A stretch of DNA of 5,271 nt from Zavarzinia sp. (GTDB lineage: Bacteria > Pseudomonadota > Alphaproteobacteria > Zavarziniales > Zavarziniaceae). The stretch's first letter is position 1; every line of letters starts with the position of its first letter. Below, piece by piece: positions 1-5,271 of the stretch. The stretch is taken from NCBI GenBank assembly GCA_028694545.1, contig JAQVKV010000240.1, forward strand, positions 1-5,271, given 5' to 3'. A program made the translations under genes and the position numbers. The notes beneath the pieces are model-generated. The model saw only the letters and a program-made list of their open reading frames with translations. It searched no databases and was not told where the DNA came from.

Positions 1-105
1 CAGGGCGGCAAGGGTGGCCATGAACAGTCGTTTCCGCCGCTGACCCGCCGCCGGATTGTAGACGACGACGAGTTTCTGGCCGGCGGCCGCTACATGAGAA
101 GTCAT
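1..105 (-). CDS. Diacylglycerol kinase-family lipid kinase, N-terminal fragment (cut by window edge)
   Basis: Reading leftward from an ATG at 105, 35 codons stay open to the window edge. After about 10 variable residues comes a hydrophobic strand leading into VVYNPAAG (residues 14-21), followed by the basic stretch QRRKR and a short helix. This beta-strand plus NPxxG arrangement is the hallmark start of the diacylglycerol kinase catalytic domain (YegS/BmrU-like soluble lipid kinases), which phosphorylate diacylglycerol or related lipids with ATP. The rest of the protein, normally about 300 residues in total, lies outside the window, so catalytic residues cannot be checked. No strong Shine-Dalgarno sequence is visible before the ATG. 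The gene diverges from a PlcP-like phosphoesterase and a lipid glycosyltransferase, and a role in recycling diacylglycerol to phosphatidic acid would fit. Family assignment is fairly good for so short a piece; the exact substrate is unknown. Confidence 0.7.
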   Translation of the reverse strand, partial: MTSHVAAAGQKLVVVYNPAAGQRRKRLFMATLAAL

Positions 106-118
106 GGTGATGTCACAA

Positions 119-147
119 TATTCATGGGTTTGTCATTTATTGAGCAT
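119..147 (+). promoter_or_regulatory. Possible Pho-box-like array (PhoB site) in the divergent intergenic region
   Basis: Three 7-base units ending in CAT recur every 11 bp: TATTCAT (119-125), TTGTCAT (130-136) and TGAGCAT (141-147). The 7+4 spacing is that of PhoB half-sites (consensus CTGTCAT). Only the middle unit matches well (6/7); the others match 4/7 and 3/7. The array lies 171 bp upstream of the preferred phosphoesterase start, and I see no good -10 at the expected distance behind it. The phosphate-starvation role known for PlcP/Agt homologues makes a Pho box plausible, but the sequence alone is weak. Confidence 0.25.
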
Positions 148-181
148 TGCCGGACACACTGGCGCTGTTTCTCATCGTTAC

Positions 182-212
182 ATTCTATGCAGGCTAGATA
201 TTGTGGTATCAA
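182..212 (-). promoter_or_regulatory. Candidate promoter for the leftward lipid kinase gene
   Basis: On the minus strand, TTGATA (212-207; 5/6 to the sigma-70 -35) is followed after 19 bp by TAGAAT (187-182; 5/6 to the -10). The spacer is two bases longer than ideal. It lies in AT-richer DNA about 77 bp upstream of the kinase ATG, a reasonable leader length. It could be chance in AT-rich sequence. Confidence 0.25.
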
Positions 213-305
213 CACTGAAACTATTCGATTTACTTCCCTTTTGTGACGGGAGGGTGGCGTTTTGTTGACTTGGATGCTGCCGGCGTTCGCGCGTCGCCAC
301 GAGCC

Positions 306-310
306 GGAGG
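306..310 (+). promoter_or_regulatory. Shine-Dalgarno GGAGG deciding the phosphoesterase start
   Basis: GGAGG at 306-310 sits 8 bases before the ATG at 319, an ideal arrangement. A rival site, GGGAGGG at 248-254, sits 7 bases before a TTG at 262 in the same frame and would add 19 residues. I prefer ATG 319 because ATG starts far outnumber TTG starts and the conserved domain begins only 37 codons later. The upstream TTG remains a real alternative. Confidence 0.55.
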
Positions 311-318
311 CGGGGGCG

Positions 319-1197
319 ATGCTGGTATCGGTCGAGACACCGCCGGCGCGGCTTGGCGACGATCGCGGCGAAGACGATGGCGACGGCGGCGAGGTCGTTA
401 AGGAAAAGCGGCGCTTCCGCACCATCTTCCTCTCGGACATCCATCTGGGCACGCGCGGCTGCCAGGCCGAAATGCTGCTCGATTTCCTGAAATATACCGA
501 GAGCGAGAACCTCTACCTCGTCGGCGACATCATCGATGGCTGGCGCCTGCGCCGTTCGTGGTACTGGTCGCAGAGCCACAACGACGTGATACAGAAGGTG
601 CTGCGCAAGGCCCGCAAGGGCACCCGCGTGGTCTATATTCCCGGCAATCACGACGAGGCGGCGCGCGATTACGTCGACCTGCATTTCGGCGGCGTCGCGG
701 TCGTGATGGACGCGATCCATACCGGCGCGGACGGCCGTCGCTGGCTGGTGCTGCATGGCGACGCCTTTGACGGTGTCGTCAAATATGCCCGCTGGCTCGC
801 CCATCTCGGCGACTGGGCCTATAACATCGCGCTCACCCTGAACACCTGGTTCAACCGCCTGCGGCGGCGCCTCGGCTATCCCTATTGGTCGCTGTCGGCC
901 TATCTGAAGCACAAGGTGAAGAACGCGGTCGACTATATCTCGAGCTTCGAGACGGCGGTCGCCGAGGAGGCCCGCCGCCATCATGTCGACGGCGTGATCT
1001 GCGGTCACATACACCACGCCGAGATCAGGGACATCGACGGTATCACCTATTGCAACGACGGTGACTGGGTCGAGAGCTGCACCGCCCTCGTCGAGCACGC
1101 GGATGGCCGCATGGAAATCCTGCGCTGGGCGCCCGAGTTCGAGAAGCGCGTGGCGAAGCTCCGCAACCGCGAAACCAAGCTCGTTACCGCCGGATGA
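319..1197 (+). CDS. plcP: Calcineurin-like metallophosphoesterase, PlcP-type phospholipase C (usually annotated UDP-2,3-diacylglucosamine diphosphatase/LpxH-like)
   Basis: From ATG 319 this gives 292 residues, a normal length for the family. The full set of calcineurin-type metal-binding motifs is present: SDIHLG (D40, H42), VGDIIDG (D70), GNHDE (N110, H111), LHGD (H146) and CGHIHH (H230, H232), consistent with a two-metal cytoplasmic or membrane-associated phosphoesterase. Family signatures include GTRGCQAEMLLDFL, the WYWSQSHND region, YWSLSAYLKHKVKNAV and NDGDWVESCTA. The first 30 residues are a variable acidic leader (DDRGEDDGDGGE) with no signal peptide. Homologues are commonly labelled LpxH-like, but the family includes Sinorhizobium PlcP, which cleaves phospholipids to diacylglycerol under phosphate limitation. 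Alphaproteobacteria generally use LpxI for the lipid A step. The ATGA overlap with a downstream lipid glycosyltransferase supports PlcP. The family is certain; the exact substrate is inferred. An in-frame TTG at 262 could extend the protein by 19 residues. Confidence 0.9.
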   Translation: MLVSVETPPARLGDDRGEDDGDGGEVVKEKRRFRTIFLSDIHLGTRGCQAEMLLDFLKYTESENLYLVGDIIDGWRLRRSWYWSQSHNDVIQKVLRKARKGTRVVYIPGNHDEAARDYVDLHFGGVAVVMDAIHTGADGRRWLVLHGDAFDGVVKYARWLAHLGDWAYNIALTLNTWFNRLRRRLGYPYWSLSAYLKHKVKNAVDYISSFETAVAEEARRHHVDGVICGHIHHAEIRDIDGITYCNDGDWVESCTALVEHADGRMEILRWAPEFEKRVAKLRNRETKLVTAG

Positions 1198-2321
1198 GCT
1201 CCAGTCCCTTGCCGAGGCCGGTCCCGGCTCCGCCGCCGTCGCACGATCGCTCCCTGCGCCTGCTCGTCGTGACGGATGCCTGGTATCCGCAAGTGAATGG
1301 CGTGGTGCGCACCCTCGACACCGTCGCGCGCGAGGCGAGCCTCCTTGGCCATACGGTCGGCTTCGTGACACCTGACCAGTTCCTCACGGTGCCGACGCCG
1401 ACCTATCCGGAAATCCGCCTCGCCCTGCTGCCGGGGCGGCGCCTCGGCCGCCTGATCCAGGCTTTCGCGCCTGACGCCATTCATATCGCGACCGAAGGTC
1501 CGCTGGGCTGGAGCGCGCGGCGCCTGTGCCTGAAGCGCGGCCTGCCGTTCACGACCGCCTATCACACCCGCTTTCCGGAATATGTGAAGGCGCGTTTCGG
1601 CGTGCCGCTGGCCCTGACCTATCGCATCGTCCGGCATTTCCATGCGCCGTCGCGCGGCCTGCTGGTCGCCACCCGTTCACTGTACGACGAACTGGCGGGG
1701 CGGGGGTTCGTCAACCTGCGGCAATGGTCGCGCGGGGTGGATCTGGAGCGTTTCACGCCCGGGCCGAAGGACGTGCTGCCCGATCTGCCGCGCCCGATCT
1801 TCACTTATGTCGGGCGCCTCGCGGTCGAGAAGAATATCGACGCCTTCCTCGCCCTCGACCTGCCGGGCTCCAAACTCGTGGTCGGGGACGGGCCCGAGAT
1901 GGCGCGTCTGAAGGCCACCTATCCGAAGGCTCATTTCGCCGGTGCCCGCCATGGCGACGATCTGGCCGCGTATTTCCGCGCGGGCGACGTCTTCGTCTTC
2001 CCCAGCCGGACGGATACTTTCGGCCTTGTCATGCTGGAAGCTCTCGCCTGCGGTCTGCCGGTGGCGGCCTTTCCGGTGCCCGGACCGCTCGACATCCTGT
2101 CGCCCGCCGTCGGCGCCATGGACGAGGATCTGGCGGCGGCCTGCCGCCGGGCGCTGGCGCTCGATCCCGCCGCCTGCCGCGAACATGCGCTGGGCTTCAC
2201 CTGGGCCGCGACGGCGGCCCAGTTCGTTCATAATATCGCGCCTTTCCACCAGGACTGGCCGGCGCTGCCGAAACCCGCCGCCGTCCAGGCCGCCATTCCC
2301 TATGATCCGGAAGGGAAGTGA
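1194..2321 (+). CDS. agt: GT4 glycosyltransferase, probable Agt-type diacylglycerol glycosyltransferase
   Basis: 375 residues. The ATG overlaps the preceding TGA (ATGA), so the two genes are very probably co-transcribed and translationally coupled. After a proline/serine-rich leader (1-20) comes the GT-B N-domain: LLVVTDAWYPQVNGVVRT (23-40, the acceptor-side glycine loop), HIATEGPLG (97-105) and YHTRFPEY (123-130). The C-domain has YVGRLAVEKNI (205-215), VGDGPE (230-235) and the sugar-nucleotide motif TDTFGLVMLEALACGLPV (273-290). This is the EX7E motif with Asp274 as the first acid and Glu282 as the second, as is usual in the MgtA/SqdX-like branch. No membrane span is seen; such enzymes sit on the inner face of the membrane. 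The close match to the Agt group (glucosyl- and glucuronosyl-diacylglycerol synthesis in Agrobacterium under phosphate stress) and the pairing with a PlcP-like gene suggest it glycosylates diacylglycerol. Sugar donor and acceptor are not proven; a general GT4 lipid mannosyltransferase is the alternative. Confidence 0.88.
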   Translation: MSSSPLPRPVPAPPPSHDRSLRLLVVTDAWYPQVNGVVRTLDTVAREASLLGHTVGFVTPDQFLTVPTPTYPEIRLALLPGRRLGRLIQAFAPDAIHIATEGPLGWSARRLCLKRGLPFTTAYHTRFPEYVKARFGVPLALTYRIVRHFHAPSRGLLVATRSLYDELAGRGFVNLRQWSRGVDLERFTPGPKDVLPDLPRPIFTYVGRLAVEKNIDAFLALDLPGSKLVVGDGPEMARLKATYPKAHFAGARHGDDLAAYFRAGDVFVFPSRTDTFGLVMLEALACGLPVAAFPVPGPLDILSPAVGAMDEDLAAACRRALALDPAACREHALGFTWAATAAQFVHNIAPFHQDWPALPKPAAVQAAIPYDPEGK

Positions 2322-2330
2322 GGACAGGCG

Positions 2331-3308
2331 TCAGTCGCCGACGGTGATCACAACCTTGCCGGTCGAACGGCGCTCGAGGACGAGTTCGAGGGCCTCGGCG
2401 GCGAGCGGCAGGGGCCTTGTGTCGGAGACATGGGGCTTCAGCCGGCCGTCCTGCCACCAGCCGATCAGGGTACGGAAACTGTCGGCCATCACGGCGGGGG
2501 CCTTGTCGGCATAAGCGCCCCACCAGAAGCCGAGCACGTCGACATTCTTCACCAGCAGGCGGTTGGCGGCGATCTGGGGCACGTCGCCGCTGGCGAAGCC
2601 GATGATCAGGGCGCGGGCCTCGAAATTCGCGCATTTCAGGCCGGCCTCGAACAGGGCGCCGCCGACCGGATCATAGATCACGTCGACCCCGCCGCCGGTC
2701 GCGAGGATCGCGGCCTTGAGGTCGTCGACCTCGGCGTCGATCAGGTGGTGGGCGCCCTGGGCTTTCGCCACCGCCAGTTTCGCCTCGCCCTTGGCCACGG
2801 CGATGACCCGGGCGCCCATCAGCACACCCAGTTCGACGGCGGTCAGGCCGACACCGCCGGCGGCGCCGAGCACCAGCAGCGTCTCGCCGGCGCGAAGTCG
2901 GGCGCGGTGCCACAACCCGAGGTGGGACGTGCCATAGGCGACGGGAAAGCCGGCGGCGGTGACGAAATCCATGTCTGCGGGAATGGCGACCGCCCGTTCC
3001 GCCGAAACGGCGACCTTCTCGGCATAGCCGCCGAAGGCGGGAATCGCCAGCACCCGGTCGCCGGGAACGAAGGCGGTCACGCCCGGGCCGACCGATTCGA
3101 CCGTACCTGCGACTTCGAGTCCCGGGGAGAAGGGCAGGGGCTGGCGCGTCTGATAGCGCCCGGCGAGCATCAGGCTGTCGGCGAAATTGACACCGGCGGC
3201 ACGCACGGCGACCACGATTTCACCTTTGCCCGCAACGGGTTCCGCCACGTCGAGATATTGGAGCCCGCGCGGTCCCCGGCCCAGTTCGGTCGCAACGATC
3301 GCCTTCAT
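2331..3308 (-). CDS. NADPH:quinone oxidoreductase family protein (zinc-independent medium-chain reductase)
   Basis: From ATG 3308 this is a complete 325-residue protein. It opens with MKAIV, as family members typically do, so I prefer this to a GTG at 3323 that adds five residues. The N-terminal GroES-like catalytic domain shows AAGVNFADSLMLAGRY (37-52), PGLEVAGTVESVGPGV (62-77) and PGDRV (82-86). The Rossmann NAD(P)H domain carries LGAAGGVG (147-154), the AXXGXXG form typical of quinone oxidoreductases. The cysteine/histidine zinc ligands of alcohol dehydrogenases are absent. The GFWWGAY segment (259-265) and the C-terminal STGKVVITV also fit. It probably reduces a quinone or an activated enone/enal with NADPH in the cytoplasm; the natural substrate cannot be read from sequence. 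It converges on the glycosyltransferase with 9 bp between stops and diverges from the acyl-CoA synthetase-like gene, so it appears to be a single-gene unit. Confidence 0.9.
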   Translation of the reverse strand: MKAIVATELGRGPRGLQYLDVAEPVAGKGEIVVAVRAAGVNFADSLMLAGRYQTRQPLPFSPGLEVAGTVESVGPGVTAFVPGDRVLAIPAFGGYAEKVAVSAERAVAIPADMDFVTAAGFPVAYGTSHLGLWHRARLRAGETLLVLGAAGGVGLTAVELGVLMGARVIAVAKGEAKLAVAKAQGAHHLIDAEVDDLKAAILATGGGVDVIYDPVGGALFEAGLKCANFEARALIIGFASGDVPQIAANRLLVKNVDVLGFWWGAYADKAPAVMADSFRTLIGWWQDGRLKPHVSDTRPLPLAAEALELVLERRSTGKVVITVGD

Positions 3309-3316
3309 GCCTTCGC

Positions 3317-3344
3317 TTTCCACCGGTCCTGGTCACGATATGAT
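3317..3344 (+). promoter_or_regulatory. Candidate sigma-70-type promoter for the acyl-CoA synthetase-like gene
   Basis: TTTCCA (3317-3322; 4/6 to -35) and TATGAT (3339-3344; 5/6 to -10) are separated by 16 bp in the divergent gap. A start near 3351 would give a leader of about 32 nt before the ATG at 3383. The -35 overlaps the region just upstream of the oxidoreductase ATG, so the two divergent genes could share or compete for control. Pattern match only. Confidence 0.35.
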
Positions 3345-3382
3345 CTCGGGACGAACGACCGTCTTCATGTGATGATGTCGGC

Positions 3383-5271
3383 ATGACCGTGCGTTATCTC
3401 GATCAACTGTTCAATCCCGGGGTCGTCGCTCTGCTCGGCCCCGAGGATCCACAGGACCCCGTCGCGGCCGCTGTCGCCAACGGGCTGCGGCGCGCGCCCT
3501 TCCATGGCCGCCTGCTCGTCGCCGACGACACGGTGGAGGCGGTCGAGGCCCTGGCCGAAGCGCCTCACCTTGCCGTGCTGAACGGCGACCTCGACCGGGC
3601 ACCGGCATTGATCGACGCGCTTTGTCGCAAGGGCTGCCGGGTCGTTCTCGCCGTCGGCAAGCCGCCCGAGGATCCGACCATCGTGCCCGCCATGCTCGAG
3701 GCGGCGGGGCGTTACCGGGCGCGGATCGTCGGGCCGGGGGCCTTCAACCTCTCGGTGCCGGCGATCGGGTTGCAGGCCGTTGTCTCGCCCGTGCTGCCGC
3801 AGCCGGGCCGGCTCGCCTTCGTCACCCATTCCAACGGCATTCTCGACACGCTGATCGATTGGGCGGCGGGCAACGGTATCGGCCTGTCGCGGGCGATCTC
3901 GCTCGGCGCCAAATGCGACGTCGATCTGGCCGACGTTCTCGACTGGCTGGCGCTCGACCATGCCACGGGCGCGATCATCGTCTACCTCGAAGCCATCACC
4001 CGGCCGCGTAAATTCATGTCGGCGCTGCGCGCCGCCGCGCGCATCAAGCCGGTCGTCGTGCTGAAGGCCGGGCGCCATGCGCCGCCGCCGCCCTCGACCA
4101 CGGCGGTGCGCCGCCTTGCGGACGATGACGCGGTGTTTGATGCCGTGCTGGCGCGGGCCGGCTGCGTCCGGGTCGAGGCGATCGAGGAATTGTTCGACGC
4201 GGCGGCGACGCTCGGCTTCCCCGGCGCCGCCATGGGCGATCGCATCGCCATTCTCGCCAACGGCTATGGCGCCGGCCTGCTCGCCACCGATCATCTGTTC
4301 GACCGGGGCGCCCGGCTCGCCGACTTCTCGGACGCGACACAGGCCGCCCTCGACGCCATGGAAGGCCTGCATTCCGAAGGTAATCCGATCGATCTCGGCC
4401 CCGATTCGCCGCCCGAGCGCTATTCCGAGGTCCTGCCCGTGCTGACGGCGGACCGGGCGGTCGACGGCATATTGGTCATGCATACGCCTTCCGCCGTCTC
4501 CTCCGCCCTGTCGGCGGTGGAACAGACCCTGCGCGGCTTCGGCACGCGGCGCCAGCCCCGGCTCATTGCCTGCTTCATGGGCGAGACCGAGGCGCGCGCG
4601 GCTCGGGCCGCGCTTCGCGCTTCGGGCATTCCCACCTTCTCGACGCCGCGCCAGGCGGCGCGCGCGATCATGCATATGGTCGCCTATCGCCGGAACCAGG
4701 AGTTGCTGGCCGAGACGCCGGCCGCCATGCCGGCCGATTTCACCTTCGACCGGGCGATCGTCGACGCCGAGATCGCGGAACATCTGGCGGCGGGGCGCGA
4801 ATGGGTGCATGGGCCGGACGCACTGCGCCTGCTCTCGGCCTATGGTTTTCCGACCGTGCGGCCGATCTTCGCGGCGACGCCCGAGGAGGCGGCGGATCAC
4901 GCCCGGCGTATCGGTGCCGCCGTCGTCCTGAAGATCGCGACGCGGGACCCGATCGACAAGAAACATGTGGGCGGTGTCACGCTGGGCCTCGACGAGCCGG
5001 ACGATGTCCGCCGCGCGGCCGAGCTGATGCTGCGCCGGGTGATGGCGCGGGCGCCCCAGGTGAGGATCGATGGTTTCACCGTGGAGCCCATGGTGATCCG
5101 TCCCGATGGTCATGAACTCCTGCTTGGCTTCGCCGAGGACGAGCAATACGGCCCGGTTATCGTCTTCGGCCACGGCGGCACCGCCTGCGAGGTGATCCGC
5201 GACCGGGTGATCGCCCTGCCACCGCTCAATCTTTCGCTGGCGCGCCATGCCATCGCCACGACAAGGGTGGC
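3383..5271 (+). CDS. Acetate-CoA ligase (ADP-forming)/Pat-family protein, 3' end outside the window
   Basis: Open from ATG 3383 to the window edge: 629 codons plus two bases. The start MTVRYLDQLFNP matches the family opening, and an in-frame TGA at 3341 with no start codon after it excludes longer versions; the Shine-Dalgarno is weak. In order: a CoA-binding domain (about 6-120); a succinyl-CoA ligase-like domain from G142 (GRLAFVTHSNG, SLGAKCDVDLADVLDWLA, ending VVVLKAGR at 231); a second ligase-like domain (about 255-440); and an ATP-grasp domain from about 463, with VVLKIA (K517), HVGGVTLGL, PDGHELLLGFAEDEQYGP and FGHGGTACEVIRD (His597). The visible end, ALPPLNLSLARHAI, is typical of Pat/PatZ proteins that carry a C-terminal GNAT acetyltransferase domain, so a Pat-like protein lysine acetyltransferase is likely. 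The CoA-binding glycine loop, the GPN motif and the catalytic His loop appear altered, arguing against acyl-CoA synthesis. A stand-alone ADP-forming synthetase is the alternative. Confidence 0.85.
   Translation, partial: MTVRYLDQLFNPGVVALLGPEDPQDPVAAAVANGLRRAPFHGRLLVADDTVEAVEALAEAPHLAVLNGDLDRAPALIDALCRKGCRVVLAVGKPPEDPTIVPAMLEAAGRYRARIVGPGAFNLSVPAIGLQAVVSPVLPQPGRLAFVTHSNGILDTLIDWAAGNGIGLSRAISLGAKCDVDLADVLDWLALDHATGAIIVYLEAITRPRKFMSALRAAARIKPVVVLKAGRHAPPPPSTTAVRRLADDDAVFDAVLARAGCVRVEAIEELFDAAATLGFPGAAMGDRIAILANGYGAGLLATDHLFDRGARLADFSDATQAALDAMEGLHSEGNPIDLGPDSPPERYSEVLPVLTADRAVDGILVMHTPSAVSSALSAVEQTLRGFGTRRQPRLIACFMGETEARAARAALRASGIPTFSTPRQAARAIMHMVAYRRNQELLAETPAAMPADFTFDRAIVDAEIAEHLAAGREWVHGPDALRLLSAYGFPTVRPIFAATPEEAADHARRIGAAVVLKIATRDPIDKKHVGGVTLGLDEPDDVRRAAELMLRRVMARAPQVRIDGFTVEPMVIRPDGHELLLGFAEDEQYGPVIVFGHGGTACEVIRDRVIALPPLNLSLARHAIATTRV

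Noticed and set aside
107..116. Small inverted repeat GTGA-TG-TCAC just upstream of the lipid kinase start
   Set aside because: Arms of only 4 bp, with no second copy and no known operator match; expected by chance.
102..452. 116-codon minus-strand frame across the divergent intergenic region, ending at the lipid kinase start
   Set aside because: Low-complexity Ser/Pro/Arg start antisense to the phosphoesterase; the intergenic part shows no coding character and no family resemblance.
178..1371. 397-codon minus-strand frame opposite the phosphoesterase
   Set aside because: It spans the intergenic region and two plus-strand genes and has no domain; a third-position GC artefact antisense to a strongly supported gene.
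2327..2339. Possible terminator hairpin GGCG-TCAGT-CGCC at the convergent stop codons
   Set aside because: Only a 4-bp stem, overlapping the oxidoreductase stop codon, and no T-tract on either side; too weak to call a terminator.
2430..3386. 318-codon plus-strand frame opposite the quinone oxidoreductase
   Set aside because: Antisense shadow: the minus strand gives a complete MDR family protein with its Rossmann motif, while this frame is Gly/His-rich with no domain.
3365..5248. 627-codon open frame on the minus strand opposite the acyl-CoA synthetase-like gene
   Set aside because: Its translation is Arg/Gly/His/Asp-rich with no recognisable domain, as expected from the reverse of a high-GC coding frame; the plus strand carries clear, ordered family motifs over the same span.

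Overview
The window is GC-rich, densely packed bacterial DNA. Codon use and the relatives I recognise point to an alphaproteobacterium, perhaps Rhodospirillales-like; the lineage is inference only. I support five protein genes, two of them cut by the window edges. I see no RNA genes, insertion sequences, CRISPR arrays or long repeats.

Left part (1-2321): a lipid gene group. A diacylglycerol-kinase-type lipid kinase (only its first 35 codons are visible) runs leftward. Facing away from it, across a visibly AT-richer divergent intergenic region (about 41% GC over 121-240), is a two-gene operon. Its first gene is a calcineurin-like metallophosphoesterase of the LpxH-like/PlcP family. Its second gene, joined by an ATGA stop/start overlap, is a GT4 glycosyltransferase resembling the Agt diacylglycerol glycosyltransferases. 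In rhizobia and marine bacteria, PlcP releases diacylglycerol from phospholipids during phosphate starvation and Agt converts it to phosphorus-free glycolipids. A kinase making phosphatidic acid from the same diacylglycerol would fit next door. The window therefore looks like a diacylglycerol-centred membrane-remodelling locus, although automatic annotation would probably call the first gene a lipid A enzyme (UDP-2,3-diacylglucosamine diphosphatase). A weak Pho-box-like array lies in the intergenic region.

Middle (2331-3308): a zinc-free medium-chain reductase of the NADPH:quinone oxidoreductase family, on the minus strand. It converges on the glycosyltransferase with only 9 bp between the stop codons.

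Right part (3383-5271, running off the edge): the first 629 codons of a large protein of the acetate-CoA ligase (ADP-forming)/Pat family. It diverges from the oxidoreductase across a 74-bp gap that holds a plausible promoter. Its CoA-binding motif and catalytic-histidine loop look degenerate while the ATP-grasp part looks conserved. That suggests a regulatory, Pat-like protein acyltransferase whose GNAT domain would lie beyond the window, rather than an active acyl-CoA synthetase.

I see no clearly unprecedented system. The most interesting points are the probable phosphate-stress lipid-remodelling locus, its possible PhoB control, and the degenerate acyl-CoA synthetase module.
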